From NCBI RefSeq assembly GCF_014649915.1, contig NZ_BMTY01000032.1, forward strand, positions 1 through 59,969: DNA of 59,969 nt, given 5' to 3'. Of the stretch, positions 7,494 through 15,584 are shown one piece after another (position 1 is the stretch's first letter; the number at the start of each line of letters is the position of its first letter). A model generated the notes under the pieces. It saw nothing but the letters and a program-made list of their open reading frames with translations. It searched no databases and was not told where the DNA came from. This DNA is from Streptomyces toxytricini (lineage in GTDB: Bacteria; Actinomycetota; Actinomycetes; Streptomycetales; Streptomycetaceae). The translations under genes were made by a program, and so were the position numbers.

Positions 7494-8266
7494 TGACAGA
7501 CGTACTCCTTCGCCACCCGTACCTCGACCACCCGGGCCCGGTCATCCCCTTCGCCCACCGGGGCGGCGCCGCGGACGGGCTGGAGAACACGGCCGCGGCG
7601 TTCCGCCGGGCCGCCGGTGCGGGCTACCGGTACTTCGAGACGGACGTGCACGCCACCGCGGACGGGAAGCTCGTCGCCTTCCACGACGCGACGCTGGACC
7701 GGGTCACCGACGGCCGGGGCCGCATCGCCGAGCGGTACTGGAGGGACCTGCGGGCGGTGCGGGTGGGCGGCAGCGAGCCGCTGGTGCTGTTCGAGGAGCT
7801 GTTGGAGGAGTTCCCGGAGGCCCGCTGGAACGTCGACGTGAAGGCGGAGTCGGCGCTGCATCCCCTGCTGAACCTGATCGCCCGGGCGCGGGTCTGGGAC
7901 CGGGTGTGCGTGGGCTCGTTCTCGGAGGGCCGGGTGGCCCGGGCGCAGCGGATGGCCGGGCCGCGGCTGGCGACCTCGTACGGGGTGCGCGGCGTGGTGG
8001 GGCTGCGGCTGCGCTCGCTGGCGATCCCGGCGGCGCTGCGCGCGGGCGCGGTGGCGGCGCAGGTGCCGGAGACGCAGGGCGGCTTCCGGGTGGTGGACCG
8101 GCGGTTCGTGCGGACGGCGCACGCGCGGGGCCTGCAGGTGCACGTGTGGACCGTGAACGAACCGGAACGCATGGAAGCTCTCCTCGACCTGGGAGTCGAT
8201 GGCATCATGACCGACCGGATCGACATCTTGCGCACGGTGCTGGACCGGCGCGGGGCCTGGGCCTGA
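7493..8266 (+). CDS. Glycerophosphodiester phosphodiesterase
   Basis: A 257-residue cytoplasmic enzyme expected to hydrolyse glycerophosphodiesters from phospholipid turnover to glycerol 3-phosphate and an alcohol. The GDPD signature is complete: HRGG near residue 23, ENT, ETDVHATADGKLVAFHD with metal-binding Glu/Asp and catalytic His, then VDVKAE and a C-terminal VWTVN on the TIM barrel. No signal peptide is present. The GTG at 7493 is preferred because a -10-like box six bases upstream suggests a leaderless message. The transporter gene follows 66 nt downstream on the same strand and may be coexpressed. Confidence 0.93.
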   Translation: MTDVLLRHPYLDHPGPVIPFAHRGGAADGLENTAAAFRRAAGAGYRYFETDVHATADGKLVAFHDATLDRVTDGRGRIAERYWRDLRAVRVGGSEPLVLFEELLEEFPEARWNVDVKAESALHPLLNLIARARVWDRVCVGSFSEGRVARAQRMAGPRLATSYGVRGVVGLRLRSLAIPAALRAGAVAAQVPETQGGFRVVDRRFVRTAHARGLQVHVWTVNEPERMEALLDLGVDGIMTDRIDILRTVLDRRGAWA

Positions 8267-8332
8267 CGGCCGCGGGCGGCCGCGCCCGCGTCCGGCGGCC
8301 GTGCGGTGACGGGGACCAGCGAGGGGGCGCCC

Positions 8333-9715
8333 ATGAGCGCGCAGACGGCAGACGGGGCGGATCCCGCCGCCGAGGGCGGCAGAGCGGCGGCGGCCAAGGC
8401 CGCCGGGCGCAAGCGCGAGCAGCAGGGCTGGTACTTCTACGACTTCGCGGTGTCCGTGTACTCGGCGAGCGTGCTCACCCTGTTCCTGGGGCCGTACCTG
8501 ACGTCGGTGGCGAAGGCGGCCGCCGACGCGGAGGGGTTCGTCCACCCGCTGGGGATCCCCGTGTGGGCCGGGTCGTTCTTCGCGTACTCGGTGTCCGCGT
8601 CGGTGGTGCTGGCGGTGCTGGTGATGCCGCTGGTGGGTGCCTTGGCGGACCGGACGGGCCGCAAGAAGCCGCTGCTCGCGGCGGCGGCGTACACGGGTGC
8701 GGTGGCGACGACGGGGATGTTCTTCCTCGAGGGCGAGCGGTACCTGCTGGGCGGGCTGCTGCTGGTCGTGGCGAACGCCTCGCTGTCGGTGTCGATGGTG
8801 GTCTACAACGCCTACCTGCCCCAGATCTCCACGCCGGACGAGCGCGACGCGGTCTCCTCGCGGGGCTGGGCGTTCGGCTACACCGCGGGCTCGCTGATGC
8901 TGGTGGCGAACCTGGGCCTGTACCTGGGGCACGACTCCTTCGGACTGTCGGAGGGCATGGCGATACGGATCTGCCTGGCGTCGGCGGGCGTGTGGTGGGG
9001 GGCGTTCGCGCTGGTGCCGCTGCGCCGGCTGCGGGACCGTGCGGTGGTGCGGGACCCGGGTGCCGGGCCGGCGGTCAGCGGCTGGAAGCAGCTGGTGGCG
9101 ACGTTCAAGGACATGCGGAAGTATCCGCTGACGCTGTCGTTCCTGCTGGCGTACCTGGTCTACAACGACGGCGTGCAGACGGTGATCTCCCAGGCGTCGG
9201 TGTACGGCGCGGAGGAGCTGGGCCTGGAACAGTCGACGCTGATCGCGGCGGTGCTGCTCGTGCAGGTGCTGGCGGTGGCGGGCGCGCTGGGAATGGGCCG
9301 GCTGGCCGGGCGGTTCGGTGCGAAGCGGACGATCCTGGGGTCGCTGGCGGCGTGGGCGCTGACGCTGCTCGCGGGCTACTTCCTGCCGGCGGGGACGCCG
9401 GGGTGGTTCTTCGCGCTCGCCGCGATGATCGGGCTGGTGCTCGGAGGCAGCCAGGCGCTGTCGCGCTCGCTGTTCTCCCAGCTGGTCCCGGCGGGCAAGG
9501 AGGCCGAGTACTTCTCGGCCTACGAGATGAGCGACCGGGGGCTGAGCTGGATCGGGCCGCTGGTCTTCGGCCTGACGTACCAGGTGACGGGCAGCTACCG
9601 GGACGCGATCATCTCGCTGGTGGTGTTCTTCGCACTGGGTTTCGTGCTGCTGGCGCGGGTGCCGATGCGGCGCGCGGTGGAGGCGGCGGGCAATCCTGTT
9701 CCCGACCGGATCTGA
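8333..9715 (+). CDS. MFS transporter, UMF1/Atg22-like
   Basis: A 460-residue integral membrane protein with about 11-12 hydrophobic segments. The MFS loop motif GALADRTGRKK lies between helices 2 and 3, and the opening WYFYDFAVSVYSASV is typical of UMF1-type transporters related to yeast Atg22. The substrate is unknown; members have been linked to amino-acid efflux. The ATG at 8333 is chosen over a GTG at 8306 because GAGGGGG sits seven bases upstream. It follows the glycerophosphodiesterase gene. The 334-nt gap after it belongs to the rbpA promoter region. Confidence 0.9.
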   Translation: MSAQTADGADPAAEGGRAAAAKAAGRKREQQGWYFYDFAVSVYSASVLTLFLGPYLTSVAKAAADAEGFVHPLGIPVWAGSFFAYSVSASVVLAVLVMPLVGALADRTGRKKPLLAAAAYTGAVATTGMFFLEGERYLLGGLLLVVANASLSVSMVVYNAYLPQISTPDERDAVSSRGWAFGYTAGSLMLVANLGLYLGHDSFGLSEGMAIRICLASAGVWWGAFALVPLRRLRDRAVVRDPGAGPAVSGWKQLVATFKDMRKYPLTLSFLLAYLVYNDGVQTVISQASVYGAEELGLEQSTLIAAVLLVQVLAVAGALGMGRLAGRFGAKRTILGSLAAWALTLLAGYFLPAGTPGWFFALAAMIGLVLGGSQALSRSLFSQLVPAGKEAEYFSAYEMSDRGLSWIGPLVFGLTYQVTGSYRDAIISLVVFFALGFVLLARVPMRRAVEAAGNPVPDRI

Positions 9716-9880
9716 CGTGGATCGGGACACGTCCGCGGTGGGGCCGCGGGGCGGCAGGAGGCCGGATGCGCATGCGAATTCCGAACGGATTTCGACGTGG
9801 CGGCGCGAGGCCGGTAGTGTACGCCTTTGGCCTGCCAGGCGGACCGTTACTGCGTGCCGCAGAAGTGAAGACGTTGGGTG

Positions 9881-9898
9881 ACATCTGCTGCCAGATGT
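9881..9898. promoter_or_regulatory. Perfect short palindrome upstream of rbpA
   Basis: ACATCTG at 9881-9887 and CAGATGT at 9892-9898 form a perfect 7-bp inverted repeat around four bases. It lies about 65 nt upstream of the SigR-type -35 box and could be a second regulator site. No known consensus is recognised. Confidence 0.35.
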
Positions 9899-9961
9899 GA
9901 CAAAACGGGCATTGGTGGGTACAACAAGGGGCGGCACGACGGGCGACGCATCACCCGGAGC

Positions 9962-9988
9962 GGGAATCTATACCGCCGACCGGACGTT
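9962..9988 (+). promoter_or_regulatory. SigR-type promoter of rbpA
   Basis: GGGAAT at 9962-9967 and GTT at 9986-9988 are separated by exactly 18 nt, matching the SigR consensus GGGAAT-N18-GTT for disulfide stress. S. coelicolor rbpA is a known SigR target, so this fits. It implies an untranslated leader of about 50-55 nt before the ATG at 10050. Confidence 0.9.
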
Positions 9989-10049
9989 GACCGGATGACG
10001 ACGACAGCGACACCTGTCCTGTGGGCGACAAGCCCGGGAGGCACGATTC

Positions 10050-10424
10050 ATGAGTGAGCGAGCTCTCCGCGGTACGCGGCTCGTGGTTACCAGCTACGAG
10101 ACGGACCGCGGCATCGATCTGGCCCCGCGCCAGGCGGTGGAGTACGCATGCCAGAACGGACATCGATTCGAGATGCCGTTCTCGGTTGAGGCAGAGATTC
10201 CGCCGGAGTGGGAGTGCAAGGCGTGCGGCGCCATGGCACTCCTCGTGGACGGGGACGGGCCCGAGGAGAAGAAGGGCAAGCCCGCGCGAACGCACTGGGA
10301 CATGCTCATGGAGCGGCGCACCCGCGAGGAACTGGAGGAGGTGCTGGCCGAGAGGCTGGCCGTCCTGCGTTCCGGCGCCATGAACATCGCCGTGCACCCG
10401 CGCGACAGCCGCAAGTCCGCCTGA
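10050..10424 (+). CDS. rbpA: RNA polymerase-binding protein RbpA
   Basis: A 124-residue protein matching RbpA, the actinobacterial factor that binds RNA polymerase and group 1/2 sigma factors such as HrdB and stabilises open complexes. Features in order: MSERALRGTRLVVTSYETD N-terminus, a zinc-ribbon-like core with YACQNGHRFEMPF and WECKACG, a basic linker near EEKKGKPART, and a C-terminal sigma-interaction helix TREELEEVLAERLAVLR. GGGAGG lies ten bases before the ATG. The promoter is SigR-type and a 19-bp terminator follows. Confidence 0.97.
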   Translation: MSERALRGTRLVVTSYETDRGIDLAPRQAVEYACQNGHRFEMPFSVEAEIPPEWECKACGAMALLVDGDGPEEKKGKPARTHWDMLMERRTREELEEVLAERLAVLRSGAMNIAVHPRDSRKSA

Positions 10425-10448
10425 CGGCCGGACACGCAGTACGTACGA

Positions 10449-10489
10449 CCCGAGGGGCCCCCGCCACACCGTGGCGGGGGCCCCTCGGG
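10449..10489. terminator. Strong bidirectional terminator rbpA / fxsA
   Basis: A perfect 19-bp stem (10449-10467 with 10471-10489) with a three-base loop lies between the convergent ends of rbpA and the FxsA gene. There is no long T tail, as is usual for Streptomyces terminators. Confidence 0.9.
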
Positions 10490-10540
10490 CTTGCCCGGCC
10501 GCGTCCGGATCCGGGGCGTGCCCGGTTCGGACGCGGCCGG

Positions 10541-11134
10541 TCAGGGAGTCAGCGGCGGGCGGTGGCCGGGGCCCGGCTCCTGCGGCGCGTCATCCCGGAC
10601 CACCTCGCCCGGGACGACCTTGCCGTCGGGGTGGCGGATGCGGGCCTGCTGGAAGGCGTCGGCGAAGGTGCCGGCCTGCGCCGCGTTCATCCGGCGCTCC
10701 AGAGAGCGCGCCGTCCGCCGGCCGGCCCAGGCGCGGACCGGGGGCAGCAGCAACAGCAGCGCCGCCGCGTCGGATACCAGGCCCGGCAGCATGAACAGCA
10801 GGCCGGCCAGCATCGTCAGGGCGTTGCCCGAGCCGGGCCGGCGGCCCGCGGACGGCTGCGCGGCCTGGGCCTCCGGCGAGGCCTGGGCCTGCTGGAAGGT
10901 GTCGGCGAGGTTCCGGAAGGCGCGGCGCCCGGCCCGCTTGACCACCACGGCGCCGAGCACGATCCCGCCCGCGACGAGCGCCGCGACCGCCAGGCCGCCG
11001 GCGGCGTCCGCGACGAGGCCCAGCAGCCAGATCTCCAGGATCAGCCAGGCGGCGACCGCCAGGGGCAGGAACGTGCGGGCGGGCTTGCGCCGCCGGGCGG
11101 CGGCCGTCGGAGCGGGGGAAGAGCCGGTCATCAT
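10541..11134 (-). CDS. fxsA: FxsA family membrane protein
   Basis: A 197-residue membrane protein of the FxsA family, named for the E. coli protein whose overproduction relieves F exclusion of phage T7. Hydrophobic segments lie around residues 22-44, 46-64 and 105-130 (ALTMLAGLLFMLPGLVSDA, the most conserved FxsA stretch). The hydrophilic middle is Ala/Gln-rich and the tail is polar. An ATG pair at the start leaves 11134 or 11131 possible. It lies downstream of the mannosyltransferase gene on the same strand (81 nt). Its role in Streptomyces is not known. Confidence 0.9.
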   Translation of the reverse strand: MMTGSSPAPTAAARRRKPARTFLPLAVAAWLILEIWLLGLVADAAGGLAVAALVAGGIVLGAVVVKRAGRRAFRNLADTFQQAQASPEAQAAQPSAGRRPGSGNALTMLAGLLFMLPGLVSDAAALLLLLPPVRAWAGRRTARSLERRMNAAQAGTFADAFQQARIRHPDGKVVPGEVVRDDAPQEPGPGHRPPLTP

Positions 11135-11215
11135 GGCATCCAGTGTGCCCGCAACGGCGTAAGTGCGGCCTCAACCGCAGGTCGGGGGCGTCCCCTAGGG
11201 GCCCGGCCGGGCCGG

Positions 11216-12058
11216 TCAGGAACCGCCCGGCCCCTTGCCGCGGCCCTCGTCGCGACCCCTTCCGTGCCCCTCGCCACGCTCCTTGTCACGGCCCTTGTCG
11301 AGGCCGATCAGCTTGGCGGCGTGCGACTGCAGCCCCCACTGGGTGACCCGCCACAGCGCCTCGACCACGATGTCCCGGCTCATCTTGCTGTCGCCGAACT
11401 CGCGCTCCACGAACGTGATGGGCACCTCCACGACCCGGAACCCGGCCCGCACGGCCCGCCGGGCCAGGTCCACCTGGAAGCAGTACCCGGCGGAGGCGAC
11501 CTCCTTCAGGCCCAGCCCCTCCAGCGTCTCCCGCCGGAAGGCCCGGTAGCCGCCGGTCACGTCCCGGATCGGGACGTCCAGCATCAGCCGCGAGTACGTC
11601 GAACCGCCGCGGGAGAGGAACTCGCGGCTCTTCGGCCAGTTGACCACCCGGCCGCCCGGCACCCAGCGGGAGCCCAGCACCAGGTCGGCGCCGGCCAGCG
11701 CGGTGAGCAGCCGGGGCAGCTCCTCCGGCTGGTGGGAGCCGTCGGCGTCCATCTCCACGAGGACGCCGAAGTCGCGCTCCAGGCCCCAGGCGAAGCCCGC
11801 GAGGTAGGCGGCGCCGAGGCCTTCCTTGCCCTTGCGGTGCAGGACGTGCACGTGGTCGTCGCCGGCCGCGAGCTCGTCGGCGAGCTTGCCGGTGCCGTCG
11901 GGGCTGTTGTCGTCGGCGACCAGGATGTGCGCCTCGGGCACGGCGGCGCGCACGCGGGCGACGATCGGCCCGATGTTCTCCGCCTCGTTGAAGGTCGGGA
12001 TGATCACCAAGGCCGTGCCGAGCGGCCCGTGGGCCCGCTGTCCGCCGTCGCCGCTCAC
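11216..12058 (-). CDS. ppm1: Polyprenol-phosphate mannose synthase (Ppm1-like)
   Basis: A 280-residue GT2 glycosyltransferase expected to move mannose from GDP-mannose to polyprenyl phosphate at the inner membrane face, supplying the donor for protein O-mannosylation and lipid glycans. It shows LVIIPTFNEAENIGPIV near residue 17, the ADDNSPDGTG block, the metal-binding MDADGSH and the SRWVPGG and VTGGYRAF blocks. There is no membrane anchor; the acyltransferase half fused in some mycobacterial enzymes is absent. The last 30 residues are repetitive Lys/Arg/Gly/Asp. Starts with GTG at 12058. An 18-bp stem-loop upstream separates it from the amidohydrolase gene. Confidence 0.93.
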   Translation of the reverse strand: MSGDGGQRAHGPLGTALVIIPTFNEAENIGPIVARVRAAVPEAHILVADDNSPDGTGKLADELAAGDDHVHVLHRKGKEGLGAAYLAGFAWGLERDFGVLVEMDADGSHQPEELPRLLTALAGADLVLGSRWVPGGRVVNWPKSREFLSRGGSTYSRLMLDVPIRDVTGGYRAFRRETLEGLGLKEVASAGYCFQVDLARRAVRAGFRVVEVPITFVEREFGDSKMSRDIVVEALWRVTQWGLQSHAAKLIGLDKGRDKERGEGHGRGRDEGRGKGPGGS

Positions 12059-12114
12059 TGGGTCCGCCTTCGTGTGCTCGTACGTCCTGTCACAGAGGAC
12101 GACTTTAGAACAGT

Positions 12115-12204
12115 GGCCGGGCCCCGCGGTCCTTCGGGCCGGTCCGGGTGCCCGCGGCTGCGGGTCTTGCGTGACCGTTGTCTACTGGACCGCGGGGCCC
12201 GGCC
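12115..12204. terminator. Large stem-loop, probable terminator
   Basis: A perfect 18-bp stem (12115-12132 with 12187-12204) encloses 54 nt that contain a smaller CCCGCGG hairpin. It lies between the stop of the amidohydrolase gene and the start of ppm1, both leftward. The long loop is unusual for a simple terminator. Confidence 0.6.
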
Positions 12205-12351
12205 GGGCCACCGCCGCCCGGCGGGCCTTCCGTCGCCCCCGAGGCGCGGGCGCGTCGGGCAGGGCGGATCAGCGCGGTGCGGCCGTCCGGTGGCGGGCCC
12301 GGCCGAACCTATCCGGGACGGGCCCGCCGGGCCGAGCCGCTGCCCGCGGGA

Positions 12352-13995
12352 TCACCCCTGTGGCCGTACGAAAACCTCCCGGCCGCCGACGACGGTGGCC
12401 AGGCAGACGGGCAGGTCGCGGCCGGGCGTCAGGTCGGGCAGGCCGGGTGTGCCGGAGCGGGGGTCGGTGGACCAGCGGGCGACCCGGTCGTCGGGGGCCT
12501 GGACGACGAGCTCGCCGGTGCGCCAGACCGCGTAGTCGGCCGGTGCGCCGGGGACGAGGGTGCCCGCGCCGTCGCGGCCGAGGGCCCGCCAGCCGCCGCG
12601 CGTGTGCGCCGTGAACGCGGCGCGGACGGAGATGCGGTGCTCGGGAGTGCGGTGGAAGGCGGCCGCGCGGACGGTCCCCCACGGGTCGAACGGGGTGACG
12701 GGGGCGTCGGAGCCGAAGGCGAGCGGCACGCCGGCCTTGAGCAGGGCGGCGAACGGGTTCAGGGTGCGGGCGCGCTCGGCGCCGAGCCGGTCGGCGTACA
12801 TGCCGTCCTCGCCGCCCCAGGCCGCGTCGAACGCGGGCTGGACGGACGCGGTGAGGCCGAACTCGGCGAAGGCGGCGATGGTGGCCGGGGTCATCATCTC
12901 GGCGTGCTCGACGCGGTGCCGGGCGGCGCGGACGCGGGCGAGGCCGACCCGGTCGGCGGCGGCGCGGAAGCCGTCGACGACGGCGGTGAGCGCGGCGTCG
13001 CCGATGGCGTGGAAGCCGGCCTGGAGGCCCGCCTCGGTGCAGGCGGCGACGTGTGCGGCGATCTCGGCGGCGTCCAGGTAGCCGGTGCCGGTGTGGCCGG
13101 CGTCGGCGTACGGGCTGTGCAGGCAGGCGGTGTGGGAGCCGAGGGCGCCGTCCGCGAAGAGGTCGCCGGCGGCGCCGACGGCGCCGAGGGCCTTGGCCTG
13201 CTCAAGGTCGCGGTCGGCCCAGTAGCCGAAGACGCGCGGGCCGGGCCGCTCGCGGGCGAGGTCGAGCAGGCCGGTGAAGTCCTCGGCGGAGGAGATGTCG
13301 GGGCCGCCGCACTCGTGGACGGAGCCGATGCCGAGGGAGGCGGCGTGGTCGAGGGCGGCGCGCTGGGCCTCGGCGCGCTGGGCGGGGGTGACGGCGGCCA
13401 GGGCGGCCCGGCGGACGGCGTGGTGGTCGTCGCGGGTCAGCGGCTCGTCGCCGCGGGAGGTGACGGCGGGCACGAGGTCCAGCAGGGCGGTGGTCGCCAC
13501 GGCGGAGTGGACGTCGACGCGGCTGAGGTAGAGGGGGCGGCCGCCGGCGGCCTCGTCGAGCTCCTCGCGGCGCGGCGCGCGGCGCTCCGGCCAGCGGGCG
13601 GCGTCCCAGCCGTGGCCGAGCAGGACGCGGTCGTCGGGGCGGCGCCGGGCGTGCTCGCGGACCAGGCGCAGGGCCTCCTCCAGTGAGGCGGCGCCGGTCA
13701 GGTCCAGGCCGGTGAGGGCGAGGCCGGCGGAGGTGGTGTGGACGTGGGCGTCGGTGAAGGCGGGTGTGACGAGCGCCCCGTCGAGGTCGACGACCTCGTC
13801 GACGCCCTGCGCGAAGGCGTCGGCGGCGCCTTCGGATCCGACCCAGGCGACGTGGCCCCGTTCGACGACCATCGCGGTGGCGAACGGGTCTGCGGGGCTG
13901 TGGACCTCGCCGCCGCGCAGGAGGACGGTCCGGTCGGGGGCCGGCTGGGCGGGGGCTCCGGCGGCGTCGGCGGAGTGGGCGGTGCGGTCAGTCAT
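12352..13995 (-). CDS. Amidohydrolase family 3 protein (YtcJ-like)
   Basis: A 547-residue metal-dependent hydrolase. The HxH motif in DAHVHTTSAG, the GFHAIGDAAL block, HRVEHAEMM, and the late Asp in FGSDAPV match the amidohydrolase barrel. The N- and C-terminal parts (VLLRGGEVHSP and GAPADYAVW) form the small beta-sandwich typical of family 3. The substrate cannot be told from sequence. The ATG at 13995 is preferred to an upstream start in Arg-rich sequence. It is leftward with an Lrp-type regulator gene 90 nt upstream, so the two may be functionally linked. Cytoplasmic. Confidence 0.9.
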   Translation of the reverse strand: MTDRTAHSADAAGAPAQPAPDRTVLLRGGEVHSPADPFATAMVVERGHVAWVGSEGAADAFAQGVDEVVDLDGALVTPAFTDAHVHTTSAGLALTGLDLTGAASLEEALRLVREHARRRPDDRVLLGHGWDAARWPERRAPRREELDEAAGGRPLYLSRVDVHSAVATTALLDLVPAVTSRGDEPLTRDDHHAVRRAALAAVTPAQRAEAQRAALDHAASLGIGSVHECGGPDISSAEDFTGLLDLARERPGPRVFGYWADRDLEQAKALGAVGAAGDLFADGALGSHTACLHSPYADAGHTGTGYLDAAEIAAHVAACTEAGLQAGFHAIGDAALTAVVDGFRAAADRVGLARVRAARHRVEHAEMMTPATIAAFAEFGLTASVQPAFDAAWGGEDGMYADRLGAERARTLNPFAALLKAGVPLAFGSDAPVTPFDPWGTVRAAAFHRTPEHRISVRAAFTAHTRGGWRALGRDGAGTLVPGAPADYAVWRTGELVVQAPDDRVARWSTDPRSGTPGLPDLTPGRDLPVCLATVVGGREVFVRPQG

Positions 13996-14085
13996 GGGGA
14001 CAAGTCTCGCCGCTGCGCTGCGGCGCCTCGACCCCGCCCCCGGCACGGCGGGGGCCGTCCGCGCCGGTGCGGCGGCGCGGGGGGC

Positions 14086-14535
14086 TCAGATGCGGGGCGG
14101 GCGGGCTTCGTAGGGGGTGGAGAGGACGACGGTGGTGCGGGTCGAGACGTGGGCGAGGGCCCGGAGGCGGCCGAGGAGGTCCTCGAGTTCGAGGGGGGTG
14201 GCGACCCGCACCTTGAGGATGTAGTTCTCGTCGCCGGCGACGCTGTGGCAGGCCTCGATCTCCGGTACGCCGGCGAGGCGCTCGGCGATGTCGTCGGGGG
14301 CGCTCGGGTCGAACGGCTTCACCGAGATGAAGGCCGTGAGTGGCAGCCCGACTGCCTCGGGGTCGACGACCGCCGCGTAGCCGCGGATGACCCCGCGCTG
14401 CTCCAGGCGGCGTACCCGCTGGTGGACCGCGGACGTGGACAGGCCGGTGGCCTTGCCGAGGTCCGTGTAGCTCATCCGACCGTCCCGCACCAGCAGATCC
14501 ACGATCTGGCGGTCCAGCTCCTCCATTGCGCTCAT
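14086..14535 (-). CDS. Lrp/AsnC family regulator
   Basis: A 149-residue regulator. Residues 5-60 hold the helix-turn-helix (YTDLGKATGLSTSAVHQRVRRLEQRG) and about 65-145 the RAM ligand-binding domain, with VAGDENYILKVRV matching the usual GxxDyxL core. Lrp proteins form octamers and sense amino acids. A TAGGTT box ends eight bases before the ATG with no ribosome site, so translation is probably leaderless. The amidohydrolase gene downstream is a plausible target. It shares the upstream region with the rightward gene at 14745. Confidence 0.93.
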   Translation of the reverse strand: MSAMEELDRQIVDLLVRDGRMSYTDLGKATGLSTSAVHQRVRRLEQRGVIRGYAAVVDPEAVGLPLTAFISVKPFDPSAPDDIAERLAGVPEIEACHSVAGDENYILKVRVATPLELEDLLGRLRALAHVSTRTTVVLSTPYEARPPRI

Positions 14536-14543
14536 AGCCGTTC

Positions 14544-14549
14544 AACCTA
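14544..14549 (-). promoter_or_regulatory. -10 box, leaderless Lrp gene
   Basis: On the minus strand TAGGTT is followed by eight bases and then ATG at 14535, the usual leaderless arrangement. Confidence 0.5.
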
Positions 14550-14744
14550 CGGCCCGAGGGGGTCCCCGGCACAGTGCTGTCCGCCCACAAGTGGCACCTG
14601 CGGCGGGCATGTGACCAAAGCCACAAGGGTATGCCCTACTGCGGCGGGTTGTCGTGGTTACTCGTGCCGCGCGGCGGGAAGTGCTCCGTGTGGCCGAGGC
14701 CGAAGAACATTGCCCGCCCGGCCCACCCAAGGGGGAGTACATCC

Positions 14745-15185
14745 ATGCAGAACACCAAGCGCGCCGGCCGCACCGAGCCGGAGCCCCTCGATCCCGGCGG
14801 TCCCGTCTTCGCGGACGACGCGGAGGGGTTCGACGACGCCGAGGGCTTCGAGGTCCGCCACGCGGTCTGCCCCGACTGCGGCCAGTCGATCGCCCTCGTC
14901 GCGGACGAGGAGCACCTGCCGGAGCACGCCCTGTGCCTGACGCCGTGGAACCCGTTCGGGCTCACCGTCTGCGCGGGCACGGGCCGGCCGGTCGGCGAGG
15001 CCCTGCCGGCGGCGGGCGCGGGGGCGCAGGAGTCCCCGGAGCTGGAAGTCGTCATGCTGGCGCTGCCGCAGGGCCTGGACTGGCGTACGCAGCCGTTCTC
15101 GCACGTCGGCGGCCCGGGGTCGCGGCCGGTGCGTCGGGCGGCGCCGGTGCTGCCACAGCGCAGCGGGCACGCCCAGGCGGCCTGA
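14745..15185 (+). CDS. Small unknown protein with CxxC motif
   Basis: A 146-residue soluble protein with no signal or membrane segment. The N-terminal 35 residues are acidic, followed by HAVCPDCGQ, a CxxC that may bind zinc with later Cys residues (LCLTPWNP and TVCAGTG). The tail is Arg/Pro-rich. GGGGGAG precedes the ATG at a good distance. I recognise it only as a Streptomyces-type hypothetical protein. It is divergent from the Lrp gene, so that regulator may act here. Confidence 0.8.
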   Translation: MQNTKRAGRTEPEPLDPGGPVFADDAEGFDDAEGFEVRHAVCPDCGQSIALVADEEHLPEHALCLTPWNPFGLTVCAGTGRPVGEALPAAGAGAQESPELEVVMLALPQGLDWRTQPFSHVGGPGSRPVRRAAPVLPQRSGHAQAA

Positions 15186-15330
15186 TCCCGTCGGCCCGGG
15201 CCGCTGCGGCGCCCGGGCCGCCGGTTCTGCCGGTGACGACCGGTCAGGGGTCCGCCGCCGGGGACGTCTCGAACGGATCCCCGGGCGCCGCGTGCGATTA
15301 CCGGTGCACCGGCGGCGCGTTGGTCCCCGT

Positions 15331-15576
15331 ATGAGCGCACTCGACACCTCCGCGCCGAGAACGGGCCGGCGGCGGCACGCGGTCCTCCACCGCTTCGAAG
15401 AATCGGTTCGCCAACAGCAGCGGCAGCAGCAGCCGCCGCCCGACCCGCCGATCTACCGGGCCCTGCTGGACCACTGGACGGCCGACGGCCGCACCCTCCC
15501 GGGCCGCCCCGACCCGGAGTGGTCCCGCGTGGCAGGCTCCCCCATCTGGCCGACGGGGCCGCTCTTCGAGCCGTAA
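15331..15576 (+). CDS. Small unknown protein
   Basis: An 81-residue protein with a short Gln run (RQQQRQQQPPPDPP) followed by a compact region, IYRALLDHWTADGRTLPGRPD. No motif, signal or membrane segment is seen. The ATG at 15331 lies in a GC-rich stretch without a clear ribosome site. It ends only nine bases before the convergent stop of the large membrane protein gene. Codon bias fits a real gene, but the function is unknown. Confidence 0.65.
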   Translation: MSALDTSAPRTGRRRHAVLHRFEESVRQQQRQQQPPPDPPIYRALLDHWTADGRTLPGRPDPEWSRVAGSPIWPTGPLFEP

Positions 15577-15584
15577 CGCCGTGT

